IMG/VR virus record: IMGVR_UViG_3300035698_003519
Location: 1 to 20,376 of that record
From: a virus
Reading direction: 5' to 3' (one strand)
DNA length: 20,376 bases
The position numbers were made by a program, and so were the translations under genes. Under the pieces are notes generated by a model. The model saw only the letters and a list, made by a program, of their open reading frames with translations, was not told the DNA's origin and ran no database searches. Positions 1-6,994 of the stretch are shown piece after piece; within the stretch, counting starts at the first letter, position 1; each line of letters begins with the position of its first letter.

Positions 1-6
1 TATGTA

Positions 7-741
7 TTACTCTTTCCATATTCTTTTAAATTCCTTGCCTCGTTCTCTTGATGTTCTCATATATTCTCCATTGCCCATAACACGAATACTGCTATTAATA
101 GCGTGATAATACTTTCCATTGGGTTTATTAACATCGGCAACATATTGAATCACCCCTCTAGATTTCATTCTCTCATAGAAATCATGATCTTCCCAACCAT
201 ATCCAGGTTTACCAAACTCGCCTTCTTCGTTAAACCTTAAACCATCTTCAAACAATGAAGCCCTATAAATACCATAATATATACAAGCTCTATTAATTGG
301 TTCTACATTATGTAATGTATGCAATTCTGTTTCATGAAACATTTGACCAAACTTATTATTCTTTTGGTTACTCCACTCGTCTGGCCTAAATCCTAATGCC
401 ATACATTCTGGATTCTTGTTTAAATATTCAACAAACATTCTAATGCTATTCTTAACAGGAACAATGTCAGCGTCGAGTAATACGATATAACTGCCATTAC
501 TTAAATTAATCCCTATATTCTTTCCTTTAGATATTCCTAAATTAACTTCGTTCCTGTTGTATATTAAATTCTTATATATTGATTGTTGCCCTTCCATATA
601 TTCTTTTGTACCATCATCTGAACCATTATCAACTATTATACACTCAGCTTTAAATAGTTTTATTTCATCCATTATTAAAGGTAAACTTTCCTTTAATGTT
701 TCTAAACAATTCCAAGTTAATATATTAATTGATAGTTTCAT
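7..741 (-). CDS. Family 2 glycosyltransferase (GT-A fold)
   Basis: Predicted 244-aa inverting-type glycosyltransferase that would move a sugar from a nucleotide-sugar donor to an unknown acceptor. Visible family features are the N-terminal Rossmann-like segment with VDNGSDDGT (about residues 38-45), the metal-binding DxD as LDAD (89-92), and a C-terminal GWEDHDFYER segment (182-191) like the ED-containing motif that often holds the catalytic base in GT2 enzymes. No membrane segment is seen. I place the start at the ATG at 741, because AGGAAGG sits 9 nt upstream; the TTG two codons earlier is too close to it. It is the last gene of the virion arm in this window and overlaps the upstream microgene by 17 nt. 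Phage GT2 enzymes can decorate virion proteins, modified DNA or host surface glycans; the sequence does not say which. Family assignment is firm, role is open. Confidence 0.9.
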   Translation of the reverse strand: MKLSINILTWNCLETLKESLPLIMDEIKLFKAECIIVDNGSDDGTKEYMEGQQSIYKNLIYNRNEVNLGISKGKNIGINLSNGSYIVLLDADIVPVKNSIRMFVEYLNKNPECMALGFRPDEWSNQKNNKFGQMFHETELHTLHNVEPINRACIYYGIYRASLFEDGLRFNEEGEFGKPGYGWEDHDFYERMKSRGVIQYVADVNKPNGKYYHAINSSIRVMGNGEYMRTSRERGKEFKRIWKE

Positions 742-886
742 GTTCAAATACCTTCCTATAAATAATTTTTGACAAACAACAAACTACAAGGCAGAATACT
801 TGAAATCTATTCATTGAAAATGTCATAACCCATTGGCCATCTTTAAATTCTGTCTTTACATTTCTCATGTAGAACGGTAGTTTCAT
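725..886 (-). CDS. 53-aa microprotein of unknown function
   Basis: Short ORF starting MKLPFYMRNVKTEF and ending EHETIN. Its ATG overlaps the TGA of the upstream 299-aa gene as ATGA (883-886), the usual sign of translational coupling. It fills what would otherwise be a gap of about 140 nt, and its 3' end overlaps the glycosyltransferase start. Residues about 29-43 are hydrophobic and Cys-containing (FQVFCLVVCCLSKII), so a membrane-associated segment is possible. No good Shine-Dalgarno is seen, so translation would depend on coupling. I do not recognise a family. Support comes from position and the overlap, not homology. Confidence 0.5.
   Translation of the reverse strand: MKLPFYMRNVKTEFKDGQWVMTFSMNRFQVFCLVVCCLSKIIYRKVFEHETIN
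733..745. repeat. 13-bp start-site repeat, copy 1
   Basis: TAGTTTCATGTTC is repeated exactly at 878-890. On the minus strand each copy reads GAACATGAAACTA and contains the start codon of a gene: the glycosyltransferase here, the 53-aa ORF at the other copy. It may be a duplicated translation-initiation segment or chance. Confidence 0.5.
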
Positions 887-890
887 GTTC
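878..890. repeat. 13-bp start-site repeat, copy 2
   Basis: Exact second copy of the 13-mer at 733-745, covering the start codon of the 53-aa ORF and the stop of the 299-aa gene. Confidence 0.5.
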
Positions 891-1782
891 TATATATCTT
901 TACTTGGTTTACTCCAAACTGACTTTCCTCGTCTTCGATAGTACCACTTTCGTCTGTATCATATGATAACTTTAAATTACTATAAGAATCTTGAAACTTC
1001 GTCCAGAAATCTTTAGCTATCATATCCCATTTGTCGTCGACATCTTTTCTTAAATCTAATGCAATGAAATGTATAACTAAATATATTAACGGGATTCTTA
1101 TTTGAGAACTTTCCATAATCAATTCATGCCTGCTACCTTTATCATAAAGCATTTGTTCAAACTTTTCAAAACAAGTTATAATCTTGTTGGCATAAGACTT
1201 AACAACACGATAAACACTTGTAGTGTCTGGCGTAATTGTAAAGTTAGGGCTAACTGATATAACTCCCGTTGATTGGACGTAATCCGTAATATCTCTTTTC
1301 TGTACTTCGCCCGTACCTTCTAATATTTCTATAACTCCACCAGTCCAGAAATCGTCTGCTTCTTTACGAGCGGTATCGGTCAAAGTACCAGCTGCACCGG
1401 CAGTAGCCGTACCTATTGCTTGTGGATTAGTTTGCCTTAGACTATCAAGCTCACCAAAGATATCATCATCTGTTATTGGAATTGATAAACGGCTTAACAC
1501 AACATCAAATAATTGTTCCTCTGTATAAGTAATACTATCTACAACATAACTCCAAGTGGCTCTATAATCTAAATCTTTATCGTCTGTATGCGTTGTTGTT
1601 AATGAATAAGTCATTTCGCCAGTAGTAGCATCAATAGCTGTAACAGCGATAGAGGCTTGTAATGCTGATCCGTCTGGTTTCTTTAATACAATAGTAGCAG
1701 ACGTAGGAACTACTGGCCTATTGTCTTGATAAACTGTTAACCTAATTGTACCTGTCTTATCCTCTAGGAATTGTTGTTTCAT
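883..1782 (-). CDS. Phage structural protein with EF-hand-like loop, 299 aa
   Basis: Not firmly assigned. The N-terminal ~110 residues are beta-rich, with an Ig/baseplate-like look (TGTIRLTVYQDNRPVVPTSA, then LKKPDG). A small-residue linker follows (GTATAGAAGTLTDTA, about 123-137), then a second beta segment and a helical C-terminal domain. DTDESGTIEDEE (275-286) fits the 12-residue EF-hand/dockerin Ca2+ loop at positions 1, 3, 5, 6, 8 and 12. There is no signal peptide. Position among virion genes and domain style suggest a tail, baseplate or head-tail adaptor component; this is inference. It is coupled at both ends by ATGA overlaps (with the 36-aa ORF upstream and the 53-aa ORF downstream). 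SD GAGGAG lies about 7 nt before the ATG. Confidence 0.65.
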   Translation of the reverse strand: MKQQFLEDKTGTIRLTVYQDNRPVVPTSATIVLKKPDGSALQASIAVTAIDATTGEMTYSLTTTHTDDKDLDYRATWSYVVDSITYTEEQLFDVVLSRLSIPITDDDIFGELDSLRQTNPQAIGTATAGAAGTLTDTARKEADDFWTGGVIEILEGTGEVQKRDITDYVQSTGVISVSPNFTITPDTTSVYRVVKSYANKIITCFEKFEQMLYDKGSRHELIMESSQIRIPLIYLVIHFIALDLRKDVDDKWDMIAKDFWTKFQDSYSNLKLSYDTDESGTIEDEESQFGVNQVKIYRT

Positions 1783-1889
1783 TTTTTCATCTCCTCTATT
1801 ACTTCATCTAACATATTTAATATTTGCTTAAAACATCTTTCTAAGAATGCTCTAAAATGCTTTATTCTTTCACATGGTGTCTTAGACAT
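1779..1889 (-). CDS. 36-aa helical microprotein
   Basis: Tiny ORF (MSKTPCERIKHFRAFLE..., ending IEEMKK) with a strong SD (AAGGAG, 8 nt before the ATG) and an ATGA stop/start overlap with the following 299-aa gene (1779-1782). It fills the whole gap between the holin-like and structural genes. It looks like one charged amphipathic helix. Function is unknown. It could act as a leader for coupled translation of the 299-aa protein or as a small virion or lysis accessory. The SD plus precise overlap argue it is translated. Confidence 0.6.
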   Translation of the reverse strand: MSKTPCERIKHFRAFLERCFKQILNMLDEVIEEMKK

Positions 1890-1900
1890 TAGCTAACTCC

Positions 1901-2140
1901 TTATAAAGAACTAATAGTTTTAATCCATAGACCTAAAACAATACCGAAAACTAAAACTCCACAAACTACCCAATTCAGCATCTTAATTCTTTCTCCATGT
2001 GCTTGACATGGCAATGCGTCTAACTTCTTCATTCTAGCGATATTCTCTAAATGTCGTTCTTCTTGCCTAGTAGATATAGTTGCTTGCTCTATCTTTACGT
2101 CACTAATCAATTTATAAACCTTTCCTAAGTCGCCATTCAT
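1901..2140 (-). CDS. Small one-TM protein, holin/XhlA-like
   Basis: 79 aa. The N-terminal two thirds is charged, helical and coiled-coil-like (VYKLISDVKIEQATISTRQE, then ERHLENIARMKKLDAL). One C-terminal membrane segment (about residues 54-74, around WVVCGVLVFGIVLGLWIK) ends with a short tail. This architecture is that of XhlA-type hemolysin/holin accessory proteins and some small spanin-like proteins, but I see no diagnostic motif. SD AGGAGAG is 5-6 nt before the ATG. It lies just after the tail-fibre-like genes, a common site for lysis genes. No endolysin is visible in the window to pair with it. A membrane-anchored virion protein is an alternative. Confidence 0.55.
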   Translation of the reverse strand: MNGDLGKVYKLISDVKIEQATISTRQEERHLENIARMKKLDALPCQAHGERIKMLNWVVCGVLVFGIVLGLWIKTISSL

Positions 2141-2196
2141 AGATTCTCTCCTAGTTGAATGTTACCCCACTTAATGTTGCTCCGTAGATAGTTTCA

Positions 2197-3348
2197 TTAA
2201 TGTGTAAATCCATATCCTACTGTAACGCTTCCACCACCACCAGCTTGTGTATCAGTTTGGTCTGCACCTATATTCCAGTTGTAATCTCCTGTTAATCCTA
2301 AATTAGTATCTAACTGTAAACCAGCATCTTCAGCACCAGAGCTATCCGGTAATGTAAAATCCCCACTTGCTGGAGCAGTTAACGTTATATCCGAAATAAC
2401 TGCATTTGGTCCTTTAACAACATTGGAAACATCACTTCCAGATATATTACTATATAAGTTACCATCTAGGATTACGCCTGAAGACGTAGCCGACCAAGAT
2501 ATTCCAGTTGTTGCTGTATCAATAAGGTTATTTAAAATTAATAACTCTCCTACAGAACCAGCGATTCCAGTAGTTGTTCCATATATTGTGTTTCCAGAAA
2601 TAATACCTTGCACATCGCCAGTTACATTAATTCCAGTAGCACAGGTATCTGCTATACTATTTAAAACTGTATAATTTGATGCTACAGATTCAAAACAATT
2701 TGTTCCACAATCATGTGCGTATATATTTGAAGAATTTCCCCTATATCCAGATTCCAACCCTACTCCGTTAGTTGAAGTTACTTCACAATGAGTAACACGA
2801 GTATAGTGTTCCATTCTTATTGCTTCTACTCCAGCTGCACCAGTATTAGTTGATTTAATATTGTAAGCTGTTCCATGTACCCTTAACAAGAATCCATCAC
2901 CCTGTGTTGTAGTAATAATAAAATTAAAAAATCCATAGTGGTCTCCACCACCCAAATGATTTGCAGCAGCAGCAATAGTTGGTCTACTGGTACCATACGC
3001 CCAATCTGATGTTGTCGGAGGTTCTGCCGTAGTACCAGCTTTAACTCCAACAATTCTTATGTTATTTGTAGGATCTGCGTCTTGTGTACTACAGTTAAAA
3101 GCATCGGTTAATGTATATGTACCATATGCTACAAAATATCTATCCCCAGCTTCAGCAGAACCTTCACAATCAGTTTCCCATTGAGCTAAGCTCATAGCAT
3201 TATCCCACTCTAAAGTAACTCCATCAACACCAGTTCCAGAACCATCTCCATCTCCAGCAACTGTTACAGCCATATCTGCTGCGGCTCCCCAACAAATTGA
3301 TGCAAAGAATAAACTACCTATTAATAGCGTCAAGACTTTCTTTTTCAC
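2197..3348 (-). CDS. Secreted right-handed beta-helix protein, tail-spike-like
   Basis: 383 aa. N-terminal Sec signal peptide: KKK, hydrophobic core VLTLLIGSLFFASICW, predicted cleavage near the following GAAA. The body shows parallel beta-helix features: short repeated strands with N/G/T turns (GINVTGDVQGIISGNTIYGT, NNLIDTATTGISW), as in pectate-lyase-like folds and phage tail spikes. The C-terminus has a Gly-rich stretch (AGGGGSVTVGYGFTH). The start is GTG with SD GAGGAG about 7 nt upstream, inside the 35-nt overlap with the preceding gene. It would bind or modify host surface polysaccharide or act as a fibre. No catalytic residues can be assigned. A signal peptide on a phage spike is unexpected. 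Fold assignment is good, role inferred. Confidence 0.7.
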   Translation of the reverse strand: MKKKVLTLLIGSLFFASICWGAAADMAVTVAGDGDGSGTGVDGVTLEWDNAMSLAQWETDCEGSAEAGDRYFVAYGTYTLTDAFNCSTQDADPTNNIRIVGVKAGTTAEPPTTSDWAYGTSRPTIAAAANHLGGGDHYGFFNFIITTTQGDGFLLRVHGTAYNIKSTNTGAAGVEAIRMEHYTRVTHCEVTSTNGVGLESGYRGNSSNIYAHDCGTNCFESVASNYTVLNSIADTCATGINVTGDVQGIISGNTIYGTTTGIAGSVGELLILNNLIDTATTGISWSATSSGVILDGNLYSNISGSDVSNVVKGPNAVISDITLTAPASGDFTLPDSSGAEDAGLQLDTNLGLTGDYNWNIGADQTDTQAGGGGSVTVGYGFTH

Positions 3349-3802
3349 GTTCTTTCTCCTCAGTAATAGATATATCTTTTATTATTAATGGTATATCTTT
3401 AGGTTCAATACTTATACCTAAGTCTATGAATTTTTGTTTATCTATTGGTTCTACTGGATTTAAACTTTCATCTAAAACCCAAACTTCCATGTCTTGTTGT
3501 ATTTTTAACAATCTTTTACTATTGGTGTCGTCTACTGTCATTCCAGATTTAATAAGAACATTATCCATATTACATTTTTCAAATATAACATTTACTAATC
3601 CGTCTGGAAATATATCTTCTTTAACTTTTTCAAATTGATAAAAGTTAGTTCCAATAATAGTTGAGTTATTAAACTCTTTAGCATCTAACTTAACAAAATT
3701 AATATTCATAAAATCCTTATAAGAATACTTCTCATTAACCGCACCTAAACATATTGTCGGTACTAATAAAAACAATAAAACTAATTTATAAACTCGTTCC
3801 AT
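3314..3802 (-). CDS. Secreted pentapeptide-like phage protein, 162 aa
   Basis: N-terminal signal peptide (MERVYKLVLLFLLVPTICLG, cleavage near LGA). After it comes a pentapeptide-like stretch (YKDFMNINFVKLDAKEFNN, STIIGTNF, VIFEKCNMDNVLI; about 27-83), then a segment containing VWVLDESLNPVEPIDKQKF and a charged C-terminus rich in E and K. From memory, a recurrent family of uncultured-phage proteins has the same order (F..NF, TIxG, CNxDNV, WxxDExxxPxEP). Its function is unknown and it usually lacks the leader seen here. It lies between two other signal-peptide proteins, 9 nt after the fibre gene and overlapping the beta-helix gene by 35 nt, so the three are probably co-translated. The hydrophobic N-terminus could also be a membrane anchor. 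Confidence 0.6.
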   Translation of the reverse strand: MERVYKLVLLFLLVPTICLGAVNEKYSYKDFMNINFVKLDAKEFNNSTIIGTNFYQFEKVKEDIFPDGLVNVIFEKCNMDNVLIKSGMTVDDTNSKRLLKIQQDMEVWVLDESLNPVEPIDKQKFIDLGISIEPKDIPLIIKDISITEEKEREKESLDAINR

Positions 3803-3811
3803 ACTATCTCC

Positions 3812-6382
3812 TTATCTGTTTTTACCATAAAAATCTACATAAACATTTGTCATTGTAGTTGCATACTCTACTTCGGTACAAACAACATCGCCAGCATCCC
3901 ATTCAACAGTCATTGAAGTTAAAGATGTATCACTAGCTGAATCCCCTCCTGTTATAGTTGGTTTCTCTGTGCCAGCTATTGAATCAGCATTCGTAGGTGG
4001 GTTATTAGCAAAAGTATCTTTCCATATATCTAAAGTTATACTTCCTGTTTGGTCTGCAATAATATACCAAGCGGATATAAGCATATCGTGGCTTATTCTG
4101 ACACATGAAACAGGATCAGTTACAGTATCATCTATAGCTGTATCTCCATTTGTTATTGTAAACCCAACTAATGATTTATCTGGATTAACTGGTACTATAG
4201 CAGAACTTGTGCCCACATAAAGTGTATCTCCGTCTGTGTCCCAACATATCTGACCTTCCGCTGTTCCAGTACAACTTGCAGCGTTTGGTATCTCAAGACT
4301 TGTTGCTCCACCGAAATCTACAGCACCAGTAGTAACTACATTTCCATTTTGAAAATCTATATTTCCTACCGCGTCTATAGCCATAGCAAGAGCAGGTGCA
4401 TCTGAACCGTCTGCGGAAGTAAGAAATTCTAACCTTGTAGGCATATCATCTTCACCGGGTGTATTATCAACAATAGCCCTAATAGTTGCTCCACTAGAAT
4501 ATTCATCTGTGTAATACCCTTTAAAATGAATTTCTCCGAGATAATCTTCATCTGATACGTTGCTTGTTGGAGATCCGTCTCTTATTCTTTGGAAAACAAA
4601 TTCGGCAGTTGTTGTAGCAGAATCACTTGTTTTTCTATTAGTTATTAACCCATAGTCAGACAACATCCAACTCCCAGAAGTGATAGTTCCCTCAGTATTG
4701 AGATTCCCATTTGATGAAATCTCTAGTTGTAAGTCATTAGTGTTATCATATAATCTCATAAATTTATATACAGAATTTGCATCCCCCGCATGAATAATAT
4801 CTAGTCCGTATGTATCACCAGCCATATCATTGTCTGTCATGGTTATAGTTAAAACCGTTCCAGTATCTTCCGCACTTGTAAGAGTAATAGCTTCGTTATC
4901 ATCCATTGAGATTGAGGTTGCAGAGTCTGGATCTCCTATGTCGTCAAGAGCTGTACTGCCACCTCCTATTTCTGATACAGCACTACCAGTACCTACATAT
5001 AACGTATCACCGTCTGTGTCCCAACATATCTGACCTTCCGCTGTTCCAGTACAACTTGCTCCGTTTGGAACCTCAAGTGTTGCTCCACCAAAGTCATATG
5101 TGCCAGTAGCAGTATCACCATCATCTAATAAATAAATATCTTCTATTTCTGTTGCATTAACACAATCCGTACAACTTAAATCAACTACAGAAACAACACC
5201 AGCATTAGTCATTGTTGCGTCATCACTCATTTGAACTGCCGTTGATACATTAGTTGCATTACCTACTCTAAAATAAGCACTCTCAAGATTAGGTACATCA
5301 TTTGATCTATTTGCTCCAGAAACTTCTATCTCTCCAGATACACCATGAACCCGCATAACAGAACCGATCTTCTGAACTGCGTCATCTACATTTGCTGGTC
5401 TAACATTCGTTAAAGTATTTCCACAATCATCACTAGCTGATGTTCCACTATCATTAATATAGAGTGAATCACCAACTGTCCATCCTTCGCCTGTAGACGT
5501 GTCCCAATTCTCGTCATCTCCTATAACTATAACCATTCCACTCGCACCATTCGCAATATCGCTTTTCACTAATCCAATAGCTGGCATCCCAGCACTATCG
5601 GAATCTGCAATGCTAATTTCGGGAAGATTAGACGGAATATCAAAGCCACTAATATATACTGCCGTACAAGCATATATTGTAGAGCCAGAATCATTATTAA
5701 CCGATAGAACAACCTCTGATGCTTCAATTTCTCCACCAGGATCAACCCTCAAAGTTTCTCCTGTTTCAACAACAATGGTATTACAATCTCCGCTTGCACA
5801 ATCAAAGACAGCAGTAACATCGCCTATATTAGAGGTATACCCTGCTGCTGTATTTTCTGTATCTGTCCAGTTATCTGTTACTGTTATATCATCCGCTACC
5901 TCATTATCAGCCCATGGATTAGTAGTATTTACAAGATTCTCCGCAATCGTTCCATCTGCTATATCTGTGAGTGTTGCTTCTAAAGGTTGGTAATTATCAT
6001 CTAATAATGTAGTCAGATCGGCTTCTGCGTCATAATATTGGTCATCTAATGCGTCGTTGTCTAAAGTAGGACTTGCCCATGTACCACCTAATTCTCCTCC
6101 TGGGGTAGCTCCGCCATCAAAGTCAATATCTGTACCAGTTAAAGTAAGCGCATCACCAGCCGTATATGTTGTATCGGTATCGGTATCAATCGCCGTCTGC
6201 ATTTGTGCAGTAGTACATTTCTTACCCGTTCCTTCTGCTCTATCTGTCGTATCACTTACATCAACGCAGTAATATAGATCGCCGGAAGCGACAGCTGGAA
6301 TAGCGTTTAAATCAGGTATTTGTTGCCCAGAAGCAAAGCTTGTGGTAAGTAAAAACATTACAATAAAGATATATTTTTTCAT
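3812..6382 (-). CDS. Large tail-fibre-like protein with signal peptide, 856 aa
   Basis: A fibre or receptor-binding protein by composition and modules. In order: signal peptide (MKKYIFIVMFLLTTSFASG, A-x-G site before QQ); a segment typical of fibre heads (LNAIPAVASGDLYYCVDV, KKCTTAQM); repetitive D/T/G-rich beta segments; a module of the type seen in many phage fibres (SVNNDSGSTIYACTAVYISG, MPAIGLVKSDIANGASG, GDSLYIN, IGSVMRVHGVSGEIEVSG); two copies of a short cassette containing CWDTDGDTLYVGT (near 442-475 and 702-735); and a C-terminal beta-sandwich (DMLISAWYIIADQTGSITL, DIWKDTFANNPPT, MTNVYVDFYGKNR) that recurs at fibre C-termini. The start ATG overlaps the previous stop as TAATG. The body is very acidic with few Lys. 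Assignment as fibre is solid; whether the leader is used is unknown. Confidence 0.8.
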   Translation of the reverse strand: MKKYIFIVMFLLTTSFASGQQIPDLNAIPAVASGDLYYCVDVSDTTDRAEGTGKKCTTAQMQTAIDTDTDTTYTAGDALTLTGTDIDFDGGATPGGELGGTWASPTLDNDALDDQYYDAEADLTTLLDDNYQPLEATLTDIADGTIAENLVNTTNPWADNEVADDITVTDNWTDTENTAAGYTSNIGDVTAVFDCASGDCNTIVVETGETLRVDPGGEIEASEVVLSVNNDSGSTIYACTAVYISGFDIPSNLPEISIADSDSAGMPAIGLVKSDIANGASGMVIVIGDDENWDTSTGEGWTVGDSLYINDSGTSASDDCGNTLTNVRPANVDDAVQKIGSVMRVHGVSGEIEVSGANRSNDVPNLESAYFRVGNATNVSTAVQMSDDATMTNAGVVSVVDLSCTDCVNATEIEDIYLLDDGDTATGTYDFGGATLEVPNGASCTGTAEGQICWDTDGDTLYVGTGSAVSEIGGGSTALDDIGDPDSATSISMDDNEAITLTSAEDTGTVLTITMTDNDMAGDTYGLDIIHAGDANSVYKFMRLYDNTNDLQLEISSNGNLNTEGTITSGSWMLSDYGLITNRKTSDSATTTAEFVFQRIRDGSPTSNVSDEDYLGEIHFKGYYTDEYSSGATIRAIVDNTPGEDDMPTRLEFLTSADGSDAPALAMAIDAVGNIDFQNGNVVTTGAVDFGGATSLEIPNAASCTGTAEGQICWDTDGDTLYVGTSSAIVPVNPDKSLVGFTITNGDTAIDDTVTDPVSCVRISHDMLISAWYIIADQTGSITLDIWKDTFANNPPTNADSIAGTEKPTITGGDSASDTSLTSMTVEWDAGDVVCTEVEYATTMTNVYVDFYGKNR
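4230..4279. repeat. 50-bp exact direct repeat in fibre gene, copy 2
   Basis: These 50 bases are identical to 5010-5059, offset 780 bp (260 codons, in frame). They encode the ASCTGTAEGQICWDTDG cassette at residues about 702-718. Similarity extends with mismatches to about 4,200-4,325. Confidence 0.9.
5010..5059. repeat. 50-bp exact direct repeat in fibre gene, copy 1
   Basis: Identical to 4230-4279. It encodes the same cassette at residues about 442-458. Flanking bases are only partly similar, so the exact core may reflect recent duplication or gene conversion. Confidence 0.9.
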
Positions 6383-6636
6383 TATGACCCCGTGTTGAAT
6401 AGTGATTCACCATCTGTATTCAATAGTGTCTCGCCATCTGTGTTTAATAGAGCTTCGGCAACAGGCGATGTCTGATCTGGTAATCGCCAGTTTGTAATTT
6501 TAGGTTTGAATGTATACCTAGAGAAAGGACGTGCAACAATCTCTGCACCAGCAAATAGAAATGCTGATGCAGTTTTTGTTGATGATAAATAAACAATAGG
6601 GTATAACTTATTAGACACTTTGTACTCCAACACCAC
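6382..6636 (-). CDS. 84-aa protein with C-terminal NTDGE repeats
   Basis: Unassigned. The N-terminal ~55 residues look like a compact beta domain (YPIVYLSSTKTASAFLFAG, IVARPFSRYTFKPKITNW). The C-terminus is a tandem octapeptide: LLNTDGET, LLNTDGES, LFNTGS. I chose the GTG start at 6636; neighbouring GTG and TTG codons are equally possible, no clear SD is seen, and the 26-nt overlap with the upstream gene suggests coupled translation. A +1-frame ORF from ATG 6638 lacks the repeat and seems a shadow. The stop overlaps the giant fibre start (TAATG), so a small structural partner or adaptor of the fibre is plausible but unproven. Confidence 0.55.
   Translation of the reverse strand: MVLEYKVSNKLYPIVYLSSTKTASAFLFAGAEIVARPFSRYTFKPKITNWRLPDQTSPVAEALLNTDGETLLNTDGESLFNTGS
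6388..6453 (-). repeat. 24-bp coding tandem repeat, about 2.75 units
   Basis: It encodes A-LLNTDGET-LLNTDGES-LFNTG at the end of the 84-aa protein. Unit length is 24 bp (8 codons). Units differ mostly at third codon positions (AAC/AAT, GGC/GGT, GAG/GAA), so the peptide is kept while the DNA has drifted. Confidence 0.8.
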
Positions 6637-6991
6637 ATATACGCTTATTATCTTTATGTGTTTTGATTGCTAACCCTTCAAGACAACGACCTCTACATTG
6701 TAGAGTACATATTGTGTTCTTTGGATCATATACTTGATGTACGAAATAGGCAGCTGACATCTCTGGCTGGAAAAAGCTTTTATCATCTCTAATCTTACGT
6801 CCATATCTATCTTTAGCTGGAACAAACTTACATAGAGAAGGCCACTTCTGAAATGCCCATTCTGGTAAGTTCTTCAACGTAGGATTTATTTGCATTTTCC
6901 ATGGGTGATACGATAAACCAGTTCTAGGGTCTTTGCCAAACCTTAACATAAAGTGTCTTGGACATCTTATCTTTTGTTTATAATATGGCAT
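6611..6991 (-). CDS. 126-aa Cys-containing protein, unknown
   Basis: Not recognised. Basic and aromatic-rich (MPYYKQKIRCPRHFMLRFG, YHPWKMQINPTL, LPEWAFQKWPSL), with six cysteines, three close together in TICTLQCRGRCLEG near residues 93-106 and another in KRICGVG. The Cys spacing could bind metal, but no standard zinc finger is evident. It starts 3 nt after the preceding stop, with a weak SD (AAAGGT). Its location between capsid and fibre genes suggests a virion or assembly role, by position only. Confidence 0.6.
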   Translation of the reverse strand: MPYYKQKIRCPRHFMLRFGKDPRTGLSYHPWKMQINPTLKNLPEWAFQKWPSLCKFVPAKDRYGRKIRDDKSFFQPEMSAAYFVHQVYDPKNTICTLQCRGRCLEGLAIKTHKDNKRICGVGVQSV

Positions 6992-6994
6992 TGA

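Noticed and set aside
5499-5993. 164-aa plus-strand ORF
   Set aside because: Antisense shadow of the fibre gene; low-complexity V/S/I composition mirrors the D/T/G-rich coding strand.
6444-6638. 64-aa ORF starting MWCWSTKC
   Set aside because: Alternative frame of the 84-aa gene. It has an ATG but no recognisable protein character, and it stops before the repeat that couples to the fibre gene.
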